DNA from: Prochlorococcus marinus bv. HNLC2
GTDB lineage: Bacteria > Cyanobacteriota > Cyanobacteriia > PCC-6307 > Cyanobiaceae
Reading direction: 5' to 3'
Length of the DNA: 64,000 nucleotides
Assembly (NCBI GenBank): GCA_000218745.1
Contig: GL947595.1
Location: forward strand, 1,168,399-1,232,398
Position numbers and translations under genes: made by a program. The notes beneath the pieces were generated by a model. That model searched no databases. It was not told where the DNA came from and saw only the letters and a program-made list of their open reading frames with translations. Positions 1 to 8,625 of the stretch are shown in pieces; position 1 is the first letter of the stretch, and the number at the start of each line of letters is the position of its first letter.

Positions 1-2
1 AT

Positions 3-1652
3 GGTACTGATGAAGGTCGAAGATTAAGACTTAAGCAACAACATTTCTTTGTAAGTTGCTCACTTCAAGACATGCTACGCAGTCTCGAGAAAAGATCTAT
101 TCCTATTACAGACTTTCCAAATCATTGGACTGTACAATTAAATGATACGCACCCTGCAATAGCTGTTGCAGAATTAATGCGTTTATTAATTGATCAATAT
201 TATATAAGTTGGGATAAAGCTTGGAGTATTACAACTCAATCAGTAGCATATACTAACCATACGCTACTTCCAGAAGCACTAGAAAAATGGGATCTCCATT
301 TATTTAATGATTTATTACCACGTCATTTAGAAATTATTTATGAAATTAATTGGAGATTCTTACAGCAACTAAGATTACGATATCCTGGAGACGATAAAAT
401 CCTTAGAAAGTTATCAATTATCGATGAAGATGGTTCCAAATCAGTCAGAATGGCACATTTAGCAACAATTGGAGCTCATCATATTAATGGAGTGGCTGCA
501 CTCCATTCTGATCTTATTAAAAGGCAACTACTTCCTGAGTTTGCAAAACTATGGCCAGAAAAATTTACAAACGTAACTAATGGTGTCACTCCAAGAAGAT
601 GGGTCGCATTAGCGAATCCAGGATTAACTAATCTTCTAGAAAAAGAATTAGGTGCAGATTGGATAACTAATATGAATTTGCTTAAAGATCTAGAGAAGAA
701 GCAAAATGATTCTAATTTTTTAAATAAATTTGAAGAAACCAAACTTTTAGGTAAAAGAAAATTATCTAATTATATTCATAACAAAACTGGCATCCTTGTA
801 GATCCGACTAGTTTATTTGATGTCCAAGTAAAAAGAATTCATCAGTATAAAAGACAGCACCTTAATGCTCTTCAGATTATTGCTCAATACCTAAAAATTA
901 AGAATGGTTTATGTCCTCATGAAGCCCCTAGAACAATAATATTTGGAGGGAAAGCTGCACCTGGTTATTTTATGGCGAAATTAATGATTAGGTTCATTAA
1001 TGGAATTGCAGATGTAGTAAATTCCGATCCAGATATGGATGGATTATTAAGAGTGGTATTTTTGCCTGACTACAATGTAAAGCTTGGAGAAATTGTCTAT
1101 CCCGCAACTGATTTATCTGAACAGATATCTACTGCTGGAAAAGAAGCTTCTGGAACAGGAAATATGAAATTTGCTATGAATGGTGCTTTAACTATTGGTA
1201 CTCTTGACGGAGCAAATGTTGAATTGAGAGATTTAGTAAAACCAGAAAACTTTTTCTTATTTGGGAAAACAGAGAGTGAAATAATGAAACTTAAAAATAA
1301 AGGATATTCTCCTAAAAAATTCATTGAAAAGTCGCCTCAATTAAAAGAAGTTTTGCGACTGATTGAAATTGGACATTTCAGTAATGGTGATAAAGAATTA
1401 TTTAAACCACTACTTAATAGCCTTACAGGATCTGATCCATTCTTTGTGATGGCTGATTTTGAAGATTATTTAAAAACACAAGAGATTGTAAGTAAGGCTT
1501 GGAACGACAAACAAAAGTGGAATAAGATGGCACTTCTCAATACAGCACGTTCAGGATATTTTTCTTCTGATAGATCAATTAGAGAATATTGTGATTCCAT
1601 TTGGAAAGTTTCTCCAATGCCAGTTGAGATTACATGTGATATTAATGAATAA
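3..1652 (+). CDS. glgP: Glycogen/alpha-glucan phosphorylase, C-terminal part (5' end outside window)
   Basis: Phosphorolyses alpha-1,4-glucan to release glucose-1-phosphate, mobilising the glycogen reserve in the cytoplasm. The reading frame is open from base 3 and already reads as phosphorylase (EGRRLRLKQQHFFVSCSLQD) before the first Met at base 72, so that Met is internal and the gene begins upstream of the window. About 550 of the usual ~830-840 residues are present. The pyridoxal-phosphate region ASGTGNMKFAMNGALTIGT is near bases 1145-1200; its Lys is the Schiff-base residue in the family. It ends in TAA, 3 bases from a convergent small gene. Family identification is secure. Confidence 0.97.
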   Translation, partial: GTDEGRRLRLKQQHFFVSCSLQDMLRSLEKRSIPITDFPNHWTVQLNDTHPAIAVAELMRLLIDQYYISWDKAWSITTQSVAYTNHTLLPEALEKWDLHLFNDLLPRHLEIIYEINWRFLQQLRLRYPGDDKILRKLSIIDEDGSKSVRMAHLATIGAHHINGVAALHSDLIKRQLLPEFAKLWPEKFTNVTNGVTPRRWVALANPGLTNLLEKELGADWITNMNLLKDLEKKQNDSNFLNKFEETKLLGKRKLSNYIHNKTGILVDPTSLFDVQVKRIHQYKRQHLNALQIIAQYLKIKNGLCPHEAPRTIIFGGKAAPGYFMAKLMIRFINGIADVVNSDPDMDGLLRVVFLPDYNVKLGEIVYPATDLSEQISTAGKEASGTGNMKFAMNGALTIGTLDGANVELRDLVKPENFFLFGKTESEIMKLKNKGYSPKKFIEKSPQLKEVLRLIEIGHFSNGDKELFKPLLNSLTGSDPFFVMADFEDYLKTQEIVSKAWNDKQKWNKMALLNTARSGYFSSDRSIREYCDSIWKVSPMPVEITCDINE

Positions 1653-1655
1653 AGA

Positions 1656-2102
1656 TTAATTTTTATCAGGAAAATCAGGTGTTTGATGAAATAATCTATT
1701 TAGTATTAGCCGATCTATATTTAATGGATCAGGAGCAATTTCTCCTGCAATTTCTTTAAATTTTGATTCGATCTTCTCAGAAACATTTACATCAAATATA
1801 CGCTCCATTAATGCTTCAATTGAATAAAGATATGCATTAATATTTTCTAAATGGCCTAAAGTTTCAGAAATCTCTGCATAATTACAACTATTATCTTTGG
1901 AAGATTCTGCATCTTTTGAATCCATTTCAGAAAGCTTCTTTTGCAATTCATCAGTAACTTTTCCACAAAGAGTTCTAAAGGATTGAAGGGATGACCAATT
2001 TAATTCCTGTTGTTGTTTGAGTGTTGGAAATTCTCTAATTAAGCGATCATGCTCTCTATAAAATCTCTGGCAATCAGCGCATTGGCATGGTTCTTCTGTC
2101 AA
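1656..2102 (-). CDS. Uncharacterised small cysteine-containing protein
   Basis: I do not recognise a named family. The 148-residue product is soluble, mostly helical-looking and charged, with no signal peptide or membrane segment. It opens with a cysteine cluster (Cys6, Cys8, Cys11: PCQCADC), with further Cys near residues 47 and 73; the cluster could bind a metal, but there is no direct support for that. The start is TTG at 2102, since no in-frame ATG lies between it and the upstream gene. It lies 35 bases after the 109-residue gene on the same strand, so the two are probably co-transcribed. Good composition and tight fit between neighbours support a real gene. Confidence 0.8.
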   Translation of the reverse strand: MTEEPCQCADCQRFYREHDRLIREFPTLKQQQELNWSSLQSFRTLCGKVTDELQKKLSEMDSKDAESSKDNSCNYAEISETLGHLENINAYLYSIEALMERIFDVNVSEKIESKFKEIAGEIAPDPLNIDRLILNRLFHQTPDFPDKN

Positions 2103-2137
2103 AAGAAAAATAAAAGCTTTTAATATAATTGCACTTT

Positions 2138-2467
2138 TTAGGCATTAATAGTAGGCCCATCTAAGAAATCTTCATTTTCATCAACGGAATCTGGACTCTC
2201 TGGAAGAGGAATTTCAATACTAGTTACAAGATTTATTACATCTCTTAAACGCATTGAATCAGCGAACCAACCCATTGCCTGTTCTGCATCACCTCTTTTC
2301 TCGGCATCATTAGCTTGGTCTTCATGAGCTTCGGCCAATAAAGCCAACCAACAAAGACATCTTGCTTGAACAATCGAAAGATCTAAATCACCAGGTTGTG
2401 ATTTAGAAATTCTCTCATGCTCTTGTTGCACCAAGAGCTTTAAACGCATATCGTGTAGCTTTGCCAT
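2138..2467 (-). CDS. Conserved hypothetical protein, helical, acidic
   Basis: No family recognised. The 109-residue product is acidic, predicted soluble and largely helical; residues ~30-85 are rich in Ala, Leu, Trp and charged residues (ARCLCWLALLAEAHEDQA, then GWFADSMRLRDVINLV), which looks like a helical bundle. The C-terminus is acidic (DENEDFLDG). The ATG start at 2467 lies about 80 bases from the tRNA-Arg gene on the same strand. It probably shares a transcript with the Cys-rich gene downstream. No function is inferred. Confidence 0.8.
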   Translation of the reverse strand: MAKLHDMRLKLLVQQEHERISKSQPGDLDLSIVQARCLCWLALLAEAHEDQANDAEKRGDAEQAMGWFADSMRLRDVINLVTSIEIPLPESPDSVDENEDFLDGPTINA

Positions 2468-2547
2468 AAAAGCTGAATTACTATTTACACACTAGCTAGA
2501 GAGTAGCAATTTTGCACACATACTAAATATAGTTTAGTAATGTTCTA

Positions 2548-2621
<74 letters not shown>

Positions 2622-2642
2622 AGATGATGTTTTTTTGTGCAA

Positions 2643-2657
2643 TTAGCATTATGCTAA
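2643..2657. repeat. Perfect 7+1+7 palindrome between tRNA-Arg and rnpB
   Basis: TTAGCAT and ATGCTAA flank a single central T. The palindrome lies just before the 5' end of rnpB (~2660) and about 21 bases from the start of the divergent tRNA-Arg. It overlaps the place where an rnpB -10 element would sit (TATGCT at 2650-2655). It could be an operator or chance symmetry in AT-rich DNA. Confidence 0.4.
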
Positions 2658-2659
2658 AT

Positions 2660-3037
2660 GAAAGCAGGAGAGGTAATCGCAAAAATGTTTTATTTTGGAA
2701 ACGAAATAAAACTTTTTGAGGAAAGTCCGGGCTCCCCTATGGTAAGGCTTGCTGGGTAATTCCCAGTGCGGGTGACCGTGAGGAAAGTGCCACAGAAATA
2801 TACCGCCTAATGCTTCTAAAGCATGGTAAGGGTGCAAAGGTGCGGTAAGAGCGCACCAGCAATATCGAGAGGTATTGGCTAGGTAAACCCCGGCTGGGAG
2901 CAAGGCTAAGTAGATTCTATGCCATTTTTAAATCTACTTTATAGTGCCGCTTGAGGCTGTGAAGTAATTCCAGTCCCAGATAGATGATTACCCACCTAAT
3001 TGAAGGTGAACAGAACCCGGCTTATGACCTGCTTTTA
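2660..3037 (+). ncRNA. rnpB: RNase P RNA, bacterial type A
   Basis: Catalytic RNA of ribonuclease P, which with the RnpA protein matures the 5' ends of tRNAs. Conserved core blocks are present in order: GAGGAAAGTCCGGGC at 2718-2732, the GTGAGGAAAGTGCCACAGAAA region near 2778-2798, GGTAAACCCCGGC near 2882-2894, and the near-universal ACAGAACCCGGCTTA at 3010-3024. The ends are set by the P1 helix, with AAAGCAGG near 2661 pairing with CCTGCTTT near 3028-3035. A P3-like hairpin lies at about 2685-2714. Ends are accurate to a few bases. rnc follows about 20 bases later on the same strand. Confidence 0.97.
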
Positions 3038-3055
3038 TTTCTATTTGATGAGTTC

Positions 3056-3820
3056 ATGTCAAATTTAATAAATAAAGAAAGAATTCAAAATATTATTTGT
3101 TTTTTAAGATCATTAAAAATTAACTCAAATAGATTTCAAAAATCTTTGAAAGAAAAAAATATAGAAATGATTCACATCATTAACGAAGCACTTACTCATT
3201 CTTCGGCAGATAAGGTTTTTAATCATGAAAAACTCGAGTTTTATGGGGACGCCGTACTAAGATTATCCGCTTCTGAATTTATTGAAAATAATTTTAAAAA
3301 TATGCCTATTGGTGATAGATCAGAACTAAGAGCTCAAATTGTAAGTGATGAATGGTTAACGCAATTAGGTAAAAAAATAAATCTTGATAAAGTAATTATC
3401 ATAGGCCCTAAAGCTATTGGTGATAGATTCTCAAAAGATACAATAATTGCAGAGACTCTAGAAGCACTTATTGGAGCCATATATAAATGCTTTAACTCTA
3501 TCTATGAAATAAATCTTTGGTTAGATCCATATTGGAAAAAAGATAGCGAGTTAATTCTTCAAGCACCTTATAAATTTAATGCAAAAACTTCTTTACAAGA
3601 ATGGTGTCAAAAGAGAGGATATGGCCTTCCTGAATACAAGATTAAAGAGGTATCAAAAACACATGGAGATCCAGACAGATTTTTATGCGAACTTTTTATC
3701 AAAGGCGAAATACAAGCAACTTCTTTAGGGAAATCTCATAAAAAAGCTGAAAAGCTAGCTGCCAAGAGAGCGATTGAAAAACTATATATTAACAATATTG
3801 ATAAATTAGGACAATTCTAA
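3056..3820 (+). CDS. rnc: Ribonuclease III
   Basis: Double-strand-specific endoribonuclease for rRNA, mRNA and antisense RNA processing. The open frame extends up to 2984, but that stretch lies inside rnpB, so ATG 3056 (MSNLINKERIQ) is chosen; the product is 254 residues. The catalytic domain has the signature KLEFYGDAVLRLSASEF near residues 60-75 and AETLEALIGAIY near 135-145. In the latter the usual catalytic Asp of ADTxEAxxGA is Glu, a conservative change. The double-stranded-RNA-binding domain occupies the last ~70 residues (LQEWCQKRGYGLPEY to KAEKLAAKRAIEKL). The 3' end overlaps convergent ndhS by 15 bases. Confidence 0.95.
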   Translation: MSNLINKERIQNIICFLRSLKINSNRFQKSLKEKNIEMIHIINEALTHSSADKVFNHEKLEFYGDAVLRLSASEFIENNFKNMPIGDRSELRAQIVSDEWLTQLGKKINLDKVIIIGPKAIGDRFSKDTIIAETLEALIGAIYKCFNSIYEINLWLDPYWKKDSELILQAPYKFNAKTSLQEWCQKRGYGLPEYKIKEVSKTHGDPDRFLCELFIKGEIQATSLGKSHKKAEKLAAKRAIEKLYINNIDKLGQF

Positions 3821-3991
3821 CTGATTTAAAGGGAAAGTAATCAATTTATCCCAGTTACCTCCTTCAAATAAAACTGCTGCCTTTTTCTTTGTGACTCTTT
3901 GCACAAACCCCTTATAACCCATATAGATTGAATTATGGTCTTTAACCGTTACAACACAACCAGGTAGAATTGGTTTCGTAGAACTTTCCAT
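3806..3991 (-). CDS. ndhS: NDH-1 (NAD(P)H-quinone oxidoreductase) subunit S
   Basis: NdhS is the small SH3-like subunit of the cyanobacterial NDH-1 complex that helps dock ferredoxin for cyclic electron flow on the thylakoid membrane. The 61-residue product shows the family pattern: PxLPGxxVTVK near the start, GFVQRVTxxKAAVLFEGGNWDKLITFPLxxLE at the end. No membrane segment is visible, matching a peripheral subunit. The assignment rests on remembered similarity to the DUF3252/Ssl0352 family. It is a lone minus-strand gene whose 3' end overlaps rnc by 15 bases and which is divergent from rimM with 31 bases between. Confidence 0.85.
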   Translation of the reverse strand: MESSTKPILPGCVVTVKDHNSIYMGYKGFVQRVTKKKAAVLFEGGNWDKLITFPLNQLELS

Positions 3992-4022
3992 ATAAGTTTT
4001 TAAATACTACTTAAATAATATT

Positions 4023-4562
4023 ATGAAAGAAGAGAGAGAGTGGCTTGTTGTTGGAATAATTACATCCTCTCATGGAGTAAAAGGTGAACTTAAAGTGAAG
4101 TCTTTAAGCGATTTTAGTGAAAGATTTACCAAGCCTGGAAAAAGATGGTTACAAATAGATAAAGAAGAACCAATCTTACATAATTTAAATTCAGGTTACA
4201 AAAAACCTGGGAAAGATTTATTCATAATATCTTTAGATAAAATTAAGGATAAAGATTCCGCTGAAAAATTAAAAAATTATAAATTACTAGTAGAAAGCGA
4301 CAATATTCCAAAACTAGAGGAGGAAGAATTTCATCTAAATCAACTTTTAAATTTAAGAGTAAAAATTGAGCAAGATAATAAAATTAAAATCATTGGAGAA
4401 GTTATTGATTTACTTAATGAGCAAAATACTTTATTAGAAATAAAAATATATGAAAATAATAAAAATATTCTTATACCCTTTGTTAAAGAAATAATTCCAA
4501 TTATTGATTTAAAAAAGAATTTTATTTTGATTAATCCCCCAAAAGGTTTACTTGAACTTTGA
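4023..4562 (+). CDS. rimM: 16S rRNA processing / ribosome maturation factor RimM
   Basis: Assists late maturation of the 30S subunit head and binds ribosomal protein S19. The 179-residue product has the normal RimM layout: an N-terminal beta-barrel opening WLVVGIITSSHGVKGELKVKS (about residues 7-27), with the family GxxGxxGExKV pattern, then a PRC-barrel-like half starting at EEEFHLNQLLNLRVK near residue 100 and ending LIPFVKEIIPIIDLKKNFILINPPKGLLEL. Start ATG 4023. It is Lys/Ile/Asn-rich like its neighbours and convergent with glmS. Confidence 0.95.
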   Translation: MKEEREWLVVGIITSSHGVKGELKVKSLSDFSERFTKPGKRWLQIDKEEPILHNLNSGYKKPGKDLFIISLDKIKDKDSAEKLKNYKLLVESDNIPKLEEEEFHLNQLLNLRVKIEQDNKIKIIGEVIDLLNEQNTLLEIKIYENNKNILIPFVKEIIPIIDLKKNFILINPPKGLLEL

Positions 4563-4640
4563 TTTAATTTAATAAACCTTCTCTAAATGATGAATATTTC
4601 ATATGTTGAAAAATTAATTTTCATGCGAAGACCCAAGGCA

Positions 4641-6530
4641 TTATTCAACTGTAACGCTCTTAGCTAAATTTCTTGGCTGATCAACATCTAATCCTTTATG
4701 GGCTGCAATATGATAGCTTAAGAGCTGTAAAGGTATTACAGCTACTAAAGGTGACAACCACTCATCTATTGCAGGCAAGGGAAGGAGAAAATCAAAAATC
4801 TCAATCCCCTTACATTTAGGAGCTATTCCTATTAAGTATGAATCTCTTGCTTTAGCTTCCTGAGCATTGCTAATGACTTTTTCAAACACTTTACCTGGAG
4901 TAGCGATAGAAATCACAGGAACTTTTTTTTCTAATAGCGCTATAGGTCCATGCTTCATTTCTCCAGCAGGATAACCAGCCGCATGAATGTAACTTATTTC
5001 TTTTAATTTTAATGCACCCTCTAAAGCTATTGGATAGTTAATTCCTCTACCTAGAAAAATAACATCCTTTATATCAGAAAAATCATGTGCTAATTTTTCA
5101 GATATTTTATTATGACTACTAACTAGTTCCTCTAATTGTGGAGGTAAATTAATCAAATCAAGAATTAAATTATTTATTTCATCAGCAGATTTACTGTTTC
5201 TTAGCTGTGCAAATTTAATAGCCAAACCATAAAAAGAAAGTAATTGGCCGAAAAAAGTCTTAGTTGCAGCAACCCCAATTTCAATTCCAGCAGAAATATC
5301 AATTATATTTGGAACTAATCTACCCATAGAGCTATCTAATCTATTAGTTATTGCTATTAAATTAGGCTGCAGTTCCAATTTATTTGTTAATTTTCTCCTT
5401 TTGATTTCCATATTAAGAGCTGCAAGAGTATCAGCTGTTTCTCCTGATTGTGAAACTCCAATCGTTAATGTATTTGGAAGCAGTGGAGGAGGAGAATATC
5501 TAAATTCACTAGCATAAAAAACATTAGTTGGTATACCAGAAAACTGTTCTAATAAATAACTCCCAACCATAGAGGCATGTCTACTTGTTCCGCAAGCAAG
5601 GATTTGAATTCTCTCTATTCCTTCTAAAAAATTTGTGTCAAAAGCGTAATTTATTTTATATTGATTTGAGTCTATTTTAGATAAATATTTTTTCACCCAA
5701 TTCTTAGCAATTTCAGGTTGATCATATATTTCTTTATGCATATAGTGTCTAAAATTTTTCTTGTCTACAACTTGCTCAGATGATTTTAAAGAAACTGGGT
5801 TCCTATATTGCCGTTCATTCTCAGAATCATAAAGCTCTATTCCTAAAGGAGTTAAAAGGCCAATTTCTTCATCTTCCATAGGTAAAATAGTCTTTGTAAA
5901 ATTTGCGATAGCAGGAGTATCACTAGCACATACAAATTCACCCTCACCTAGACCAATTATAAGAGGAGCCTGTCTTCTCGCTACAACAAGGGAGTCTGGT
6001 GCACCCGACCAAATTACTGCCAAGGCATAAGCTCCTTCTAAATCAGAAATAACATTCCTAACAGCAATTAATAATGTAGACCCATTATTTTCTAAATTTA
6101 GTTTACTTAAATTATTTAGCTCTTTTTGAATTAAATGTGGAATGACTTCTGTATCAGTATCAGATTTAAAATCAACTCCTTCCTTCTCAAGCTTTGATTT
6201 AAGCTCTTGAAAATTTTCAATAATACCATTCTGAACAACTGCTATTGACCCTAAACTATCTAAATGAGGATGAGCATTCTTAACAATTGGTTTGCCATGT
6301 GTAGCCCATCTTGTATGACCTATACCAACATAACCAGAGATATCTTTATTACTTACTTTGTTAATTAAATTTTTTAATTTTCCTTCGGATTTATCACAAA
6401 TTAAATTATTATCCTCATTGATTACAGCTATCCCAGCTGAATCATAACCCCTATATTCTAATTTTTGTAAACCATCAATTAGAAGTGGCAGCGCTTTTCG
6501 ATAACCAGTAACAGCAACTATTCCACACAT
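4641..6530 (-). CDS. glmS: Glutamine--fructose-6-phosphate aminotransferase (isomerizing)
   Basis: Makes glucosamine-6-phosphate from fructose-6-phosphate and glutamine, the first step toward UDP-GlcNAc for peptidoglycan and lipopolysaccharide. At 629 residues it is full length. After Met removal Cys2 (MCGIVAV) is the class II glutamine amidotransferase nucleophile; RWATHG (around residue 74) and the GIIENF segment complete that domain (residues ~1-240). Two SIS sugar-isomerase domains follow, with CGTSRHAS near 314 and SQSGETADT near 360. The C-terminus DVDQPRNLAKSVTVE is diagnostic. No glmS ribozyme was noticed in the 80-base gap upstream. Confidence 0.98.
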   Translation of the reverse strand: MCGIVAVTGYRKALPLLIDGLQKLEYRGYDSAGIAVINEDNNLICDKSEGKLKNLINKVSNKDISGYVGIGHTRWATHGKPIVKNAHPHLDSLGSIAVVQNGIIENFQELKSKLEKEGVDFKSDTDTEVIPHLIQKELNNLSKLNLENNGSTLLIAVRNVISDLEGAYALAVIWSGAPDSLVVARRQAPLIIGLGEGEFVCASDTPAIANFTKTILPMEDEEIGLLTPLGIELYDSENERQYRNPVSLKSSEQVVDKKNFRHYMHKEIYDQPEIAKNWVKKYLSKIDSNQYKINYAFDTNFLEGIERIQILACGTSRHASMVGSYLLEQFSGIPTNVFYASEFRYSPPPLLPNTLTIGVSQSGETADTLAALNMEIKRRKLTNKLELQPNLIAITNRLDSSMGRLVPNIIDISAGIEIGVAATKTFFGQLLSFYGLAIKFAQLRNSKSADEINNLILDLINLPPQLEELVSSHNKISEKLAHDFSDIKDVIFLGRGINYPIALEGALKLKEISYIHAAGYPAGEMKHGPIALLEKKVPVISIATPGKVFEKVISNAQEAKARDSYLIGIAPKCKGIEIFDFLLPLPAIDEWLSPLVAVIPLQLLSYHIAAHKGLDVDQPRNLAKSVTVE

Positions 6531-6610
6531 ACAAAGGTTTATTTTTAACTTAATTGAATTTGGTTAATTTTATTAAAAACGTGGACTCTATTAAAACTGC
6601 ACTAAGAAAA

Positions 6611-6889
<279 letters not shown>

Positions 6890-7089
6890 CTATTGTGTAA
6901 CAAAGTATTTCATGACAATAAATCAGAATAGTGTCGTAAATCTTAACCGCGTGTTACATAAATATTTGCTCAAGATACCTTTTTTTAATAAAATTTACTA
7001 ACAATCAAAAACAAATTTAAAGATTTACTTCACTCTTGTTAACTCTGGGGCATACAATCTTTAAAGAAAAACTAGTCAATTTCGCAACT

Positions 7090-7332
7090 ATGTCTCAAGA
7101 AGAAATTTTCCAAAAAGTTCAAGCAATTGTCGCAGAGCAGCTAAGTGTTGAATCAGGTGAGGTTAAATCTGATTCTAATTTTCAAAATGATTTAGGTGCT
7201 GATTCTCTTGATACAGTTGAACTTGTAATGGCTCTTGAAGAAGCCTTCGATATAGAAATTCCCGATGAAGCCGCTGAGGGAATTGCTACAGTCGGAGATG
7301 CTGTTAAATTTATCGAAGACAAAAAAGGTTAA
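7090..7332 (+). CDS. acpP: Acyl carrier protein
   Basis: Carries growing acyl chains as thioesters in type II fatty-acid synthesis. The product is 80 residues when started at ATG 7090 ([11 protein letters not shown]), the usual ACP length. A longer frame from TTG 7036 would add 18 residues unlike any ACP, and a plausible -10 element (TACAAT, 7053-7058) lies downstream of that TTG. The phosphopantetheine Ser is in [16 protein letters not shown], near residue 39. The acidic helix II-III region is typical. fabF starts 6 bases after the stop, so the two are surely co-transcribed. Confidence 0.97.
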   Translation: MSQEEIFQKVQAIVAEQLSVESGEVKSDSNFQNDLGADSLDTVELVMALEEAFDIEIPDEAAEGIATVGDAVKFIEDKKG

Positions 7333-7338
7333 TTCAGG

Positions 7339-8583
7339 ATGGCAACTTTCCATCGGGTAGTTGTTACTGGAATTGGAGCCGTTACTCCAATTGGTAACAA
7401 CATTGATGAATATTTAATAGGTCTTCAAAGTGGATTAAATGGTGTTTCGAATATTACACTTTTTAATGCAGAGGGACATCCTTGCAAATTCGGCGCAGAA
7501 GTAAAAAATCTGCAATTAGAAAAATTCATTGAACCTAAAGAAGCTAAAAGATGGGATCGATTCTCTCAATTTGGTGTTATTGCCGCTAAACAAGCCTTCA
7601 TTGATTCAGGTCTTGAGATTAATGAAAACAATGCAGGTAGGGTCGGTGTAATTATTGGCTCTGGTGTGGGTGGTCTATTAACCATGGAAAGTCAAGCTCA
7701 ACTTCTAAGTATCAAAGGGCCAAAGAGAGTTAGTCCTTTTACAGTACCAATGATGATTCCAAATATGGCAACTGGATTAGCTGCTATTGCTATTGGAGCA
7801 AAAGGACCAAGCTCCTCAGTTTCAACGGCCTGTGCTGCAGGATCAAATGCCATTGGTGATGCTTTTAGGATTTTGCAATTAGGGAAAGCTGATGCAATGA
7901 TTTGTGGTGGTGCTGAAGCCAGTATTACCCCTTTAGGTGTTGCAGGATTTGCAAGTGCAAAAGCACTTTCTTTCAGGAATGATAGTCCCGAAACAGCCAG
8001 TAGACCCTTTGATGCAGAAAGAGATGGTTTTGTTATCGGAGAGGGCTCAGGAATACTTATTTTAGAAACATATGAACATGCTAAAAGTCGAAATGCAAAA
8101 ATCTATGCAGAAATTATTGGTTATGGAACAACATGTGATGCTCATCACATAACTTCTCCTTCACCAGGAGGGACTGGAGGAGCTCAAGCAATGAAGATCG
8201 CTCTTGAAGATGGGAACCTCGAAATAGACCAAATTGATTATATTAATGCTCATGGCACTAGTACTTCAGCGAATGATAGTAACGAAACTGCTGCAATAAA
8301 ATCAATTTTCAAAGACAAATCTTACCTTATTCCTGTAAGCTCTACTAAGTCGATGACTGGTCATCTCTTAGGGGGTTCAGGAGGAATAGAAGCAGTTGCT
8401 TGTATACTTTCTTTGACACATAATTTTATCCCTCCTACAATTAACTACGTTAATCCTGATCCGAATTGTGATCTAGATTATGTACCTAATAATGCAAGAG
8501 ATGCTCAAATAAGAGTTGCTCTTTCAAACTCATTTGGCTTTGGTGGTCACAATGTATGCTTAGCATTTAGCAAACTTGCCTAA
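7339..8583 (+). CDS. fabF: 3-oxoacyl-[acyl-carrier-protein] synthase II
   Basis: Condenses malonyl-ACP with acyl-ACP to elongate fatty acids. The 414-residue product has the KAS II catalytic triad: the nucleophile Cys in STACAAGSNAIGDAF (near residue 165), the first His in NAHGTSTSANDSNE (near 305), and the second His in STKSMTGHLLGGSGG (near 340). The N-terminal RRVVVTGIGAVTP-like block is RVVVTGIGAVTPIGN. It follows acpP by 6 bases and precedes transketolase by 42, forming an acpP-fabF-tkt run known from cyanobacterial genomes. Confidence 0.98.
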   Translation: MATFHRVVVTGIGAVTPIGNNIDEYLIGLQSGLNGVSNITLFNAEGHPCKFGAEVKNLQLEKFIEPKEAKRWDRFSQFGVIAAKQAFIDSGLEINENNAGRVGVIIGSGVGGLLTMESQAQLLSIKGPKRVSPFTVPMMIPNMATGLAAIAIGAKGPSSSVSTACAAGSNAIGDAFRILQLGKADAMICGGAEASITPLGVAGFASAKALSFRNDSPETASRPFDAERDGFVIGEGSGILILETYEHAKSRNAKIYAEIIGYGTTCDAHHITSPSPGGTGGAQAMKIALEDGNLEIDQIDYINAHGTSTSANDSNETAAIKSIFKDKSYLIPVSSTKSMTGHLLGGSGGIEAVACILSLTHNFIPPTINYVNPDPNCDLDYVPNNARDAQIRVALSNSFGFGGHNVCLAFSKLA

Positions 8584-8625
8584 CCACTACAAAGTCTTAA
8601 TATCCAACTTACTTTATTTAAAACA

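Noticed and set aside
2649-2903. 84-residue minus-strand frame
   Set aside because: It is antisense to rnpB and matches no coding pattern; the RNA gene explains the sequence.
2984-3055. Upstream extension of the rnc frame
   Set aside because: It lies inside the conserved 3' core of rnpB, and ATG 3056 gives a normal RNase III N-terminus.
7036-7089. Extended N-terminus of acpP from TTG
   Set aside because: The extra 18 residues are unlike ACP and lie upstream of a probable -10 element.
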